Assembly: GCA_002069125.1 (NCBI GenBank)
Contig: MVZN01000015.1
Location: 1 to 54,775, forward strand
Direction of reading: 5' to 3'
DNA length: 54,775 nucleotides
From: Spirochaetes bacterium ADurb.BinA120
Lineage (GTDB): Bacteria > Spirochaetota > UBA4802 > UBA5368
Shown here: positions 35,062-43,181 of the stretch, piece by piece
Layout: every line of letters begins with the position of its first letter
Numbering within the stretch: position 1 is the stretch's first letter
The notes under the pieces: model-generated
Seen by the model: the letters and a program-made list of their open reading frames with translations, nothing else
The model's database searches: none
What the model was told of the DNA's origin: nothing
Made by a program: the position numbers and the translations under genes

Positions 35062-36393
35062 ATGAATGCACTGGACCGTTTCTTTAAGATCAGCGAGCGC
35101 GGCTCCACCGTCCGCACCGAGGTGCTCGCCGGGCTTACCACATTCGTCACCATGGCATACATCATCTTCGTACAGCCGGCAATCCTCTCGGCGGGGGGCA
35201 TGAATTTCGGAGCGGTGCTTGTAGCCACCTGCCTGTCGGCCGCAATTGCGAGCGTCGCCATGGGCCTCTGGGCGAACTACCCCATAGCGCTTGCACCCGC
35301 CATGGGCGAGAACTTCTTCTTCTCGTTCGTGGTGATAGTGGCAATGGGAGTACCCTGGGAGGTCGCCCTGGGAATCATCTTCCATTCGGCAGTGATCTTC
35401 CTCCTCCTCTCGCTTTTCAAGGTGCGCGAGGAGATTATAAACGCCATTCCGCCCTCGTTCAAGGCAGGCATAGCGGTGGGGATAGGGGTTTTTATAGCCT
35501 TCATCGGCCTGGTGTACGGCGGCATCGTCGAGAAGTCCCCCGCGGGCGTTTTGAAGCTCGGCGATGTGCGCTCCCTGCACGTACTCCTGCCATTCGCCGG
35601 GCTTATAATAATGGCGGCACTCTCGCGCCTTCGCGTTAGGGGCGCGATGCTTATAGGCATGCTCGTTATTACGATAGCGGCCCTTCCATTTGGCATTGTC
35701 CAATACCACGGCGTGATGAGCGCCCCGCCCTCCATAGAGCCCACGTTTTTAAAGATGGACCTTTTGGCGGCGCTTAGGCCCGAGTACTGGCCGCTCATAC
35801 TCGTGTTTCTTTTTATGGACCTCTTCGACACGATCGGCACGGTGGTGGGAGTGACGCAGCAGGCGGGCTTGATGAAGGAGGACGGCACCGTCCCTAAGCT
35901 TCGCGAGATACTCATTACCGACTCGGCGGCCTCGGTGCTCGGCGCGGCGCTCGGCACCTCGACCGTGGTGACCTATGTGGAGAGCTCGGCAGGCGTTCAG
36001 GAGGGGGGCCGCACCGGGCTTACCGCCATAGTGGCTGGGCTCTTGTTTCTGGCCGCTCTATTCTTCGAGCCGCTGGCCAAAATGATCGGCGGCGGATTCG
36101 CGCCGGGCGGCGGGAGCATTACGCTCTATCCTGTCATAGCCCCGGCCCTGGTGTTTGTGGGCTCCATGCTGCTACGAAACGCCGCGCGGATAGATTTTTC
36201 CGACATAACCGAGTCGCTTCCGGCCTTTCTGGTCATAATAGGCATGCCTCTCACCTATTCCATAGCCGACGGCCTGGCCTTCGGCTTTATCTCATATCCT
36301 ATCATCAAGCTGCTTACCGGGAGGTTCAGGGAGGTGCACCCCATCATGTTCGCGCTTGGTGCGGTGTTCATCCTTCGATATGCGTTTTTATAG
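35062..36393 (+). CDS. NCS2-family purine permease (AzgA/GhxP-like)
   Basis: This 443-residue inner-membrane protein has about 12-14 membrane segments. It has the characteristic start LDRFFKISERGSTVRTEVLAG, then LTTFVTMAYIIFVQPAIL near residues 24-41 and NYPIALAPAMGENFFFSF near residues 73-90. FMDLFDTIGTVVGVTQQAG near residue 252 and LGTSTVVTYVESSAGVQEGGRTGLTA near residues 297-322 contain the substrate-site Asp and Glu of the AzgA subgroup. It should import adenine, guanine or hypoxanthine with protons. The adenine phosphoribosyltransferase gene lies close by on the opposite strand, consistent with purine salvage. Confidence 0.92.
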   Translation: MNALDRFFKISERGSTVRTEVLAGLTTFVTMAYIIFVQPAILSAGGMNFGAVLVATCLSAAIASVAMGLWANYPIALAPAMGENFFFSFVVIVAMGVPWEVALGIIFHSAVIFLLLSLFKVREEIINAIPPSFKAGIAVGIGVFIAFIGLVYGGIVEKSPAGVLKLGDVRSLHVLLPFAGLIIMAALSRLRVRGAMLIGMLVITIAALPFGIVQYHGVMSAPPSIEPTFLKMDLLAALRPEYWPLILVFLFMDLFDTIGTVVGVTQQAGLMKEDGTVPKLREILITDSAASVLGAALGTSTVVTYVESSAGVQEGGRTGLTAIVAGLLFLAALFFEPLAKMIGGGFAPGGGSITLYPVIAPALVFVGSMLLRNAARIDFSDITESLPAFLVIIGMPLTYSIADGLAFGFISYPIIKLLTGRFREVHPIMFALGAVFILRYAFL

Positions 36394-36463
36394 TATAAGG
36401 GGGCCGCAAACCGGAAGAAAGGATGCCGGGAATATCGCCCAACGGTGCAAGGACGGAGGGAAA

Positions 36464-36622
36464 ATGGAAAAAAAAGAAAAGCCCATGGATAGTGAAGAGG
36501 CTATTTGGGCCGAGGCTAAAAAGCAAATGGAGAGAATGACGCCGGAGCAGCGAGCCAGGTATAAGGACTACGCCGATTTTATGGCCGGCGACGGAGAGTA
36601 CGCTGACAACGATGACGACTAG
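36464..36622 (+). CDS. Small acidic protein of unknown function
   Basis: The 52-residue product (starting MEKKEKPMDSEEAIWAE) is highly charged, with a helix containing KKQMERMTPEQRARYKDY and a tail of Asp. A GGAGGG element stands before the ATG, 70 bases after the permease stop. No family recognised. A single-helix soluble protein is the likely form. Confidence 0.6.
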   Translation: MEKKEKPMDSEEAIWAEAKKQMERMTPEQRARYKDYADFMAGDGEYADNDDD

Positions 36623-36712
36623 GCGGACGACAGGTAATTACAAAAGCCCCACCCTGTTAGAAGGCTGAAGGTTTTAGCCCGGCATTTAAAAGCATCGCCG
36701 AAGGCGGCCCCC

Positions 36713-37240
36713 TCAATCCCCCTCGAACTCGCAGAGGGCGAACATTCGGTATCCCGCCCCGGCTATCCTTGCGCGCCCGCCCACGTCGGGAAGGTCCACT
36801 ATAAACGCCATCTCCACGATGCTTCCGCCCAACTTCTCGATGAGCTTAGCCGCCGCGAGGGCGGTGCCGCCGGTGGCAAGCAGGTCGTCGACGATGAGCA
36901 CACGGTCGCCCTTTCCTATTGCGTCGACGTGCATCTCGATGGCGTCGGCGCCGTACTCGAGTTCGTACTCGTAGCTCTCGGTTTTATATGGGAGCTTGCC
37001 CTTCTTTCGCACAGGCACGAAGCCCTTTCCGAGGCGATAGGCGACAGCCCCGCCCAATATAAAGCCGCGCGCCTCGAGCCCCACGACCGCATCCACGGGA
37101 ACGTCCCTGTAGCGTTCCACGAAGGAGTCGATGACCTCGCGAAGACCGTCCGGGTCTTTTAGAAGGGTGGTGATGTCGCGAAACATCACGCCCTTTTGGG
37201 GAAAGTCCGGGATGGTGCGTATCTTGGATTTGATGGACAT
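36713..37240 (-). CDS. apt: Adenine phosphoribosyltransferase
   Basis: Apt joins adenine to PRPP to make AMP. The 175-residue protein starts SIKSKIRTIPDFPQKGVMFRD and has the family LEARGFILGGAVAYRLG near residue 60. The PRPP loop is VLIVDDLLATGGTALAAA near residues 117-134. The start at 37240 gives the usual length and has an AGGAG element about 11 bases upstream. An ATG at 37279 in the same frame overlaps the TAA of the activase gene and would add 13 residues. Both are possible; the two genes are likely co-transcribed. Confidence 0.94.
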   Translation of the reverse strand: MSIKSKIRTIPDFPQKGVMFRDITTLLKDPDGLREVIDSFVERYRDVPVDAVVGLEARGFILGGAVAYRLGKGFVPVRKKGKLPYKTESYEYELEYGADAIEMHVDAIGKGDRVLIVDDLLATGGTALAAAKLIEKLGGSIVEMAFIVDLPDVGGRARIAGAGYRMFALCEFEGD

Positions 37241-37278
37241 GGGCTGAAGCGCTCCTACGCTTAAAAATTTCGCGCCCA

Positions 37279-40200
37279 TTAGGCCATGCCGGCCCGTTCG
37301 CCGTCAATCCTCTTTCGCGCCGGGCCTTCCGCTTCGGCAGCGGCTGCCACGAGTGAAGAGGCCCCGGCCTCTCCGCCCTCGGCGGCGTTTCGAAGATACA
37401 CACCCACCAGCCGATTGACGTCGCTCTCGCCGTCGTAAAAGAGGGATACGGTCCGAAGCGGCAACCCCTCGGATTCCGGCAGGTTTTCTACGGGCGCATC
37501 CTCAACTCCTCGCACGGCCGGACCGCTCCTGAAAAGCGCGCCTGTGATGTTTCCCGGCATGCAGCCAAAGGGCGCGCAGTTAACCACCAGGGCGGCCCCG
37601 GCCTCGGCGAAGGCTTCGGCCCGCCCCAGCGTCAGAATGGCCTCGCCCTCGAAATCGAGCGGCAGGTGGCGCTTTCCGTATTCGAGCACCATCTCCATGG
37701 CCGGTTCGCGGCGATGGGCGAGATAGGTATCCATGGCTGCCTCGAATTTATTATAGCGATGAAAGATGTAGGCCGTCCTAAGCCCCACCAGAGTCCTGTT
37801 CCAAAACCCGGTGCGGTGCAACTTCGCGAAATAGCGCTCCATCCACGAGGTGTACAAAATCCATTCCGAGATGGGCGCAAGCCACGCCTCTCCGCCGAAG
37901 CCCTCGATCGCCTCCACCAGCCGGTTGTTACAGTAGGGGTTGCAGCGCACGTAGATCTCTCCCACTATGCCGACCAGAGGCTTCTTCCCGGCGTAAACCG
38001 GAACGCGCGCGATCAACTCGAGCGCCCTTCCCGTTGCCGCAATCAGGTCGCCTTTTCGTTCCGCGGTCTCTTCCACCTGTCTTATCGCCTCGTCGGCCGC
38101 CCTGTCGACGGAGCCCGGCTCCACCTCATAGGGCCTGCGTGAGCAGATCTGCTTGTAGAGCATATCTCCGGAGATGAGGATGTCCCAGAGATACATACGA
38201 AGGCTCTCGGGCATGCCCATATATGAATTGACTGACGATGGGGAGAATATCTCGGCACCTTCGAAACCATTCTCCGCCATTATCTTTCTGTGCAGAAGGG
38301 TGTACTGGCCGAAGCGGCAGGGCCCCTCGGCCGTCGGCATGAAGAGAGCGTGTTCGTTGGGGTCGGCATCGATCTCGCGCAGGGTGCGCAAAAATACGCC
38401 TATGGTGGTGCTGGCCGGCAGGCACTCGCTTCCGCGCACTCCGCGCCTGCCGATCTCGTGAGCCAGGCCCTCCTCCATGGGAAGGGCCTCCGCGTCGAAG
38501 CCCCATGCCCGGAAACCAGCCGCCGTTATGCGAGGCGAGACCTCGTGCATGGGAGGAATCCAGAGCTTTCGGCCCTTTTGCTTCCAGGTGGAATGGAATT
38601 GCGCTCGAGAAGCGGCCGGTTTTTCGGTCTCCCCTGTGTGTCCGCGGAGGACGTCCATAAAGGCCTCGATTCGGGTGAGATAGCCGGTATCGGAACCGTG
38701 CTCATCGAGCTCGATTATAAGGTACGGCCGGCCCTTCATGATCTCCTCGAAGCGGGTGAGCACGAAGGAATCGGGGCCGCATCCAAAGTTCGTAAGATAT
38801 ACGGGATACAGGTCTTTCATCCGGCGTATTCTTCCGGCAAGGGTGAGAATGCGCTCGCCGTAGTACCAGTACATGTGGTAGACATCCGTGCTCCAGTCGG
38901 AGGGATCGATAAGGCATTCGTATGGAAAGATCTCAAAGCCCTTTCCGGCAAAGCGCTCCGGGAGGGACATGTTGACCACGGAATCATACAGATTATAGGG
39001 CCTCCCTATGAAGACTATTCCCTTCTTGCCCTCATCCTTTATTTTCTTCATCAGGGTGCGGCCGTATTCCCATCGCCGGTTCAAAAATTTCTGCTGAGCC
39101 TCGAGGCCCGCCTTATAGGCCGCCCGAACCTCCTTTTCGGAAGGCCCGTATGCGGCAAGCGCGCGTCCCAGCGATTCCACGATGAGCCTCTCGTCAAGAC
39201 GGAAATCCACAACCGGCGCGATCACCGGCAAGGGAAGCTCGAGCGTACCCGATGTGAGGGAGGGAAAGGACATAACATAGGGGCAGGAGATGCGAGGCAG
39301 CCCGCCCTCCTGCTTCTTCTCGCTAATTACGGTCGGATAGAAGAGCGCGTCCACATCATCTCGGTGGGAAAGCTCATGCGCGTGGGCAAGCGCCATCTTC
39401 ACCGGAAAGCAGAAGTCCGATCTGGCTATACGGATTCCTGTCTCCTTGTGGGCGGCCTTCGATGCTCCTGAGGGCGCCGCCTCGAAGCCTAAGCGCTCGA
39501 GGAAGGTTTTCCACAGCGGCATATAGCCGTGCATGGAGAGGGCCTGCGGGATGCCGATTCGAGGGCGCGGATTCGCGTTATGAAGGCGCGGATTCGAATC
39601 CGCGCCTTCATAACGCGAATCCGCGCTTTCATGAAACGCCATCGCGCGTACGCGGGAGAGATGGTTCACCGCGCGGCGCGGGCGCGAATCTTCGCCCTCC
39701 TCGCGCCCGCACATGTGGCCCCACGATTCCACGGCCCCGCCCTCGAGGCGCGCCACGGTGATGGTGCAGCGGTTGGAGCAGTCGGCGCATTCGCGGTAGG
39801 ATATATCTATCTCGCGCTCGAAAACATTTAGGCCTCTAAATACTCCCGCCTTTTCCTCAGACCGTTCGAGCGCGATTACGGCCGCCCCGAACGCGCCCAT
39901 CACATGACAGTGCGGCGAGACCACCATCTCCCTGCCCGTAATGAGCTCGAAAGCGGCCACGAGCCCCGCGTTTCGTGCCGTCGCGCCCTGGAAAAATATC
40001 CTGTTTCCGGTAACGGGCCGGGTGCCCACCACCCTGTACAGGTAGTTTCGCGCGATGGAATACATCACCCCCGCAAGGACCTCCTCGCGCGAGCGGCCCT
40101 CGCGCAGCAGCCGCTGGATATCCTGCTCCATGAAAACCGTACAGCGGTCGGAGGTGTGCGGAATCTCTCGCCCAAGCGCGAGCTCACCGATCTCTCGCAC

Positions 40201-41781
40201 GTCGTAACCCAGGCGGCCGGCCTGCTCCTCTATGAACGAACCAGTCCCCGCGGCGCAGACAAAATTCATGGCGCAGTCCATTACCGCGCCGCCCGCGCCC
40301 CGTATGTACTTGGCGTCCTGCCCGCCTATTTCAAAGACCGTTTCAATGGAAGGGTCGTGGTGCGTAGCTCCGCGGAAATGGGCCGTTATCTCGTTCACTA
40401 TGACCGAGGCGCCCATCAGGCGGCCTATCAGTCTGCGTCCGGAGCCGGTCGTCGCGGCTCGTTCGATGCGGGCCTCTTTGCCGATCGCCTCGCCGAGGGC
40501 CTTAAAAAGGGCACGCGTCGCTCCGATAGGGTCGCCCCCCGTTTTTCGGTAGATGTCGCAGACCACCTCGCGGCTTTCGGCGTCGATTACGACGCATTTG
40601 GTGCTGGTCGAGCCTATGTCCACTCCGAGCGCGAGAGGCCTGTCGCCCGGGGCCTCATTATGCAGGCGCACCTCATTTCCATCGGCCAGATATTCCCGAA
40701 CCGGCCCTGCCGCGATATGGGAGGAACGGCGAAGCTCGAGGATTCTCGGCCGGCCTTCCTCTTCCGGGCCTGTTCTTTTCGTCTCGTTAGACGAAGCTTC
40801 AAAAGCGGGGCACACGAGTTCGCCCTCTTCGCTCTCCATCGCGACTTCGGTGGCATAGGGTTTCGAGGCGCCAGGCCTCGCTGTGCCGGAAAGGCCGCCC
40901 TCTCCCGCCAAAAGGGCCGCGCCGATGGAGGCGAGAAAATGGCCTTTTTCGTGAAACAAAGGCCGGGGCACCGAGCGAGATACCCACTCGCGCGCCTGGG
41001 GATTGAGGAAGAGCCCTCCGCAAAAGAGTATCGGGTATTCCGGGACATCGCCCCTGAACACAGTGGCGAGCATTGTGGTCACCACCCCCCGGCAGAGCCC
41101 GGACCACAGCTCTTCGCGCGTATAGCCCTCCTGCTGGCGATGGATGAGATCGGACTTGGCGAAGACGGCGCAGCGCGTGGCTATGGATGGCGGATCGTTC
41201 AGGATTCCAAGCTGCCCAAGGTCCTCGTAGTTAAAGCCCATGCGTCGCATCTGCTCATCCAAAAAGGAGCCGGTGCCTGCGGCGCAGAGACTGTTCTCGC
41301 GATATCCCCTGAAGCGCATCTTCCCATCGAGCTCGATGCAGCGGATCGACCCTGCCCCGACGTTCACTATATGACCGCACTCCATCCCCTCGCGGCGCAC
41401 CGCCATGATGGTGGCGGCTATCTCGTCCACACTTCCCAGAAAGTGCGGATCCAAATCCGCACGCCCCAGAAAGCGCGGGTGGGAATTCGCGCCCGCGCCC
41501 CTCAGAAAGCGCGGATCCAAATCCGCGCCAGCGCCCCCATCCGAATCCGCGCCCCGACACCCATCCGCGCCCCCATCCAGATGACCGGCAAATGGACCGG
41601 TAGCGACGATCCAGGCGGGCCGACCGCCGTTTTCGGCGCCGTTCATCTCGGCGAGTGCCGCCTTGAGAGCAAGGCTCGGCTTGCCGAGGTGTTCGACAAA
41701 GCGCATGGCGTCGTCGTGTTGAATTTCATTGTATCTCACAATCTTCAAAAATTTGCTTCCCGCGTCGACGCCGAAAATCAT
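37279..41781 (-). CDS. Giant 2-hydroxyacyl-CoA dehydratase activase (duplicated BcrAD/BadFG, DUF2229-like) with repeat insertions
   Basis: This 1500-residue cytoplasmic protein belongs to the ATP-driven activases that supply low-potential electrons to 2-hydroxyacyl-CoA or benzoyl-CoA-type dehydratases and reductases. It has two BcrAD/BadFG ATPase domains; CAAGTGSFLDEQ near residue 166 and CAAGTGSFIEEQ near 510 mark each. A Cys pair in ADCSNRCTI lies near residue 680. A DUF2229-like region starts at GIPQALSMHGYMPLWKTF near residue 742, and a HgdB-like C-terminal region ends the protein. The ATG at 41781 has GAGG at 6 bases; M1 at 41817 would add 12 residues. Two in-frame insertions, residues about 85-115 and 719-739, consist of palindromic repeat DNA and lie in a loop of the first domain and in the linker before DUF2229. 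The protein would be active in anaerobes. Confidence 0.93.
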   Translation of the reverse strand: MIFGVDAGSKFLKIVRYNEIQHDDAMRFVEHLGKPSLALKAALAEMNGAENGGRPAWIVATGPFAGHLDGGADGCRGADSDGGAGADLDPRFLRGAGANSHPRFLGRADLDPHFLGSVDEIAATIMAVRREGMECGHIVNVGAGSIRCIELDGKMRFRGYRENSLCAAGTGSFLDEQMRRMGFNYEDLGQLGILNDPPSIATRCAVFAKSDLIHRQQEGYTREELWSGLCRGVVTTMLATVFRGDVPEYPILFCGGLFLNPQAREWVSRSVPRPLFHEKGHFLASIGAALLAGEGGLSGTARPGASKPYATEVAMESEEGELVCPAFEASSNETKRTGPEEEGRPRILELRRSSHIAAGPVREYLADGNEVRLHNEAPGDRPLALGVDIGSTSTKCVVIDAESREVVCDIYRKTGGDPIGATRALFKALGEAIGKEARIERAATTGSGRRLIGRLMGASVIVNEITAHFRGATHHDPSIETVFEIGGQDAKYIRGAGGAVMDCAMNFVCAAGTGSFIEEQAGRLGYDVREIGELALGREIPHTSDRCTVFMEQDIQRLLREGRSREEVLAGVMYSIARNYLYRVVGTRPVTGNRIFFQGATARNAGLVAAFELITGREMVVSPHCHVMGAFGAAVIALERSEEKAGVFRGLNVFEREIDISYRECADCSNRCTITVARLEGGAVESWGHMCGREEGEDSRPRRAVNHLSRVRAMAFHESADSRYEGADSNPRLHNANPRPRIGIPQALSMHGYMPLWKTFLERLGFEAAPSGASKAAHKETGIRIARSDFCFPVKMALAHAHELSHRDDVDALFYPTVISEKKQEGGLPRISCPYVMSFPSLTSGTLELPLPVIAPVVDFRLDERLIVESLGRALAAYGPSEKEVRAAYKAGLEAQQKFLNRRWEYGRTLMKKIKDEGKKGIVFIGRPYNLYDSVVNMSLPERFAGKGFEIFPYECLIDPSDWSTDVYHMYWYYGERILTLAGRIRRMKDLYPVYLTNFGCGPDSFVLTRFEEIMKGRPYLIIELDEHGSDTGYLTRIEAFMDVLRGHTGETEKPAASRAQFHSTWKQKGRKLWIPPMHEVSPRITAAGFRAWGFDAEALPMEEGLAHEIGRRGVRGSECLPASTTIGVFLRTLREIDADPNEHALFMPTAEGPCRFGQYTLLHRKIMAENGFEGAEIFSPSSVNSYMGMPESLRMYLWDILISGDMLYKQICSRRPYEVEPGSVDRAADEAIRQVEETAERKGDLIAATGRALELIARVPVYAGKKPLVGIVGEIYVRCNPYCNNRLVEAIEGFGGEAWLAPISEWILYTSWMERYFAKLHRTGFWNRTLVGLRTAYIFHRYNKFEAAMDTYLAHRREPAMEMVLEYGKRHLPLDFEGEAILTLGRAEAFAEAGAALVVNCAPFGCMPGNITGALFRSGPAVRGVEDAPVENLPESEGLPLRTVSLFYDGESDVNRLVGVYLRNAAEGGEAGASSLVAAAAEAEGPARKRIDGERAGMA
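39565..39626 (-). repeat. Perfect 62-bp palindrome inside the activase gene
   Basis: Two 31-base arms are exact reverse complements with no loop, centred between 39595 and 39596. The core 20 bases are GCGCGGATTCGAATCCGCGC; it is flanked by TTATGAAG and CTTCATAA, then again by GCGCGGATTCGCG and its complement. Read with the gene it encodes ADSRYEGADSNPRLHNANPR, in the linker just before the DUF2229-like domain. The same core occurs in the array at 41437-41528. Confidence 0.9.
41437..41528 (-). repeat. Tandem array of three hairpin repeats inside the activase gene
   Basis: Three units start (plus strand) with CAGAAAG at 41437, 41467 and 41503, with spacings of 30 and 36 bases, both multiples of 3. 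The outer units fold into 8-bp stems around CCAA: GTGCGGAT pairs with ATCCGCAC in the first, and GCGCGGAT with ATCCGCGC in the third. The paired base change keeps the stem. The middle unit has a 7-bp stem (GCGCGGG with CCCGCGC). The units encode ADLDPRFL, ANSHPRFL and ADLDPHFL. More degenerate copies of the core follow to about 41570. Confidence 0.85.
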
Positions 41782-41959
41782 CATAATCCTCACTTTAAAA
41801 ATGTTTTTTCCGGGCACTCATAGGAGTTAGGTATTCCAGTCCATCTTCGGCAAGCGGGGATACCTGGTTTTTGTAACTACCGCTGATATTTAGAGGCCCC
41901 ACCTGAGCTTTTACGATCACCCTTAAGTTGTAGGGAGGACCATTCATACATAAAACGTA

Positions 41960-41989
41960 AATATGTTTTTATTCGAACATTTTTGTCAA
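41960..41989 (-). promoter_or_regulatory. Candidate promoter for the activase-apt operon
   Basis: TTGACA (41989-41984) and CATATT (41965-41960) are separated by 18 bases on the minus strand within an AT-rich stretch. The leader to 41781 would be about 170 bases. The -10 matches four of six positions. Confidence 0.4.
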
Positions 41990-42014
41990 TAGTATTTCGA
42001 TGCATTTTTCCCGC

Positions 42015-42043
42015 TTGACTAAGTTCGCCAATTCGGATATTCT
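42015..42043 (+). promoter_or_regulatory. Candidate promoter for the Uma2-family gene
   Basis: TTGACT (42015-42020) and TATTCT (42038-42043) are separated by 17 bases. Transcription would start near 42050, about 20 bases before the ATG at 42070, so the leader is very short. Confidence 0.45.
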
Positions 42044-42069
42044 TAGCATGAGAAACAGGCGATGGACAG

Positions 42070-42660
42070 ATGAACACGGCACGAAAACTTAGAGGCGGAT
42101 ACACCTATGCCGACTATCTGCGATGGGACGACGATCAACGCTACGAGCTCGTCGACGGCAGCGTATACGGCATGACTCCTGCTCCCTCGCGAAAGCACCA
42201 GGAGATCTCTATGAGGCTTTCGTTTATCATAGCGGGGCATCTTAAGGGAAGGCGCTGCAAAATATTCGCCGCGCCCTTCGATGTGCGTCTTCCCGAGGCA
42301 GGCGCTCGCGACGAGGAAATCTATACAGTGGTGCAACCGGACATTGTAGTCGTATGCGACCCCAAAAAGCTCGACGAGCGCGGCTGCTTAGGGTCGCCGG
42401 ACCTCGTTATGGAAATAGCCTCGCCCTCGACTGCCGAAAGGGACATGAAAGAAAAGCTTTCGCTATACGAGCGTCACGGCGTAAAGGAATACTGGATAGT
42501 CTTTCCGGGCGAAGGCGATTCGATGCGCCTGGTGCTGGTCTTCAACGCGGTAAAAAGCGGCGGTTACGGCAAGCCGGCGGTCTACGGGCCCGGGGATACA
42601 ATCAAAAGCAAAACCCTCCGCGGCCTGTCCGTCTCGGCCAGTGAACTCTTCGGCCTCTGA
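42070..42660 (+). CDS. Uma2-family protein (PD-(D/E)XK nuclease fold)
   Basis: This 196-residue protein carries YTYADYLRWDDDQRYELVDGSVY near residues 11-33. The nuclease core follows: PFDVRLPE near 74-81, VQPDIVVVCDPKK near 90-102, and PDLVMEIASPSTAERDMKEK near 111-130, the last with the catalytic Glu and Lys pattern. The family is common in cyanobacteria and other environmental bacteria, usually in many copies, and its biological role is not established; links with mobile DNA have been suggested. The neighbouring spacer is full of repeats. Confidence 0.92.
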   Translation: MNTARKLRGGYTYADYLRWDDDQRYELVDGSVYGMTPAPSRKHQEISMRLSFIIAGHLKGRRCKIFAAPFDVRLPEAGARDEEIYTVVQPDIVVVCDPKKLDERGCLGSPDLVMEIASPSTAERDMKEKLSLYERHGVKEYWIVFPGEGDSMRLVLVFNAVKSGGYGKPAVYGPGDTIKSKTLRGLSVSASELFGL

Positions 42661-42705
42661 CGGCAACCCGGCACAGACTTGAACCAGACCTTATTTCAAG
42701 AAAAA

Positions 42706-42860
42706 CTAAAGGGCGGTCTCAAAAACTCGTTTTATTCGCCCGCCGAAGGCGGGCGGATAAGCCCAACTTTTGAATTTGTAAGTAGTTGCATTTTTAAGAA
42801 AATCTAAAAATACTACTTTTTAGGACTTCCCTAAAGGGCAGTCACAAAAGCTCGGTTTAT
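42706..42860 (+). repeat. Imperfect 30-base direct repeat pair
   Basis: The segments 42706-42735 and 42831-42860 both start CTAAAGGGC and end TTTAT and differ at 4 of 30 positions. Between them lies an AT-rich bulged inverted repeat (42781-42817: AGTAGT with ACTACT and ATTTTTA with TAAAAAT). Confidence 0.65.
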
Positions 42861-42921
42861 GAGGTTGAACCCCTTGCTTTTTTCACGACGAGCATATAAG
42901 GCCAAGCTGTAAAAATCCAAC

Positions 42922-42979
42922 CGGCCATAGGCATCAGCAAAACCCCCTCTAGGGGGTGGCGCAGAGCGCCGGGGGCGTT
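42922..42979 (+). repeat. Double-hairpin intergenic repeat, copy 1
   Basis: The element begins CGGCCATAGGCATCAGCAAA, then has one hairpin (ACCCCCT with AGGGGGT) and a second (GGCGC with GCGCC), and ends GGGGGCGTT. It matches copies at 53176-53215 and 53476-53532; copies 1 and 3 are complete, copy 2 is cut after the first hairpin. Confidence 0.85.
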
Positions 42980-43088
42980 AGTCTCCGCAGCCCTGGAGAA
43001 AGTAAAAGGAAAAACCTACAGATAAGCCGAGCGGACGCTGAGTAGGGCGCAGCCCGTATCGAAGCGCGGCGCCTGATCGGGGCTTTCT

Positions 43089-43127
43089 TTGGTTACTTTC
43101 TTTCGCCCCACGAAAGAAAGTAACCAA
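43089..43127. repeat. 17-bp inverted repeat with 5-base loop
   Basis: The arms (43089-43105 and 43111-43127) begin TTGGTTACTTTC and end with the complement, around CCCCA. The stem is perfect and AT-rich enough to be a cruciform or a weak terminator. It stands about 55 bases after the M23 gene stop in its transcription direction. Confidence 0.7.
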
Positions 43128-43181
43128 GGCCGTTTTTTAACGACTGAGGAGAGGGACTTTCCTAAATTTTTCAAATGGACC

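Larger units (their letters stand above)
42661..43181. other. Repeat-rich gene-free spacer between the Uma2 and M23 genes
   Basis: This 521-base spacer has no convincing gene. It holds a hairpin at 42737-42755 (CGCCCGCC, loop GAA, GGCGGGCG) and an imperfect 30-base direct repeat at 42706-42735 and 42831-42860 with 4 mismatches. A bulged inverted repeat occupies 42781-42817, a copy of the double-hairpin element lies at 42922-42979, and a 17-bp inverted repeat at 43089-43127. It looks like an accumulation site for intergenic repeats. Confidence 0.6.

Noticed and set aside
37279-41781. Long plus-strand frames opposite the activase gene (for example 39904-41823)
   Set aside because: The minus-strand product has two complete ATPase domains and domain order; the plus-strand products are shadows of it.
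41877-42104. Minus-strand 75-residue frame before the activase gene
   Set aside because: It overlaps the promoter regions and the start of the Uma2 gene, and has no ribosome-binding site or recognisable sequence.
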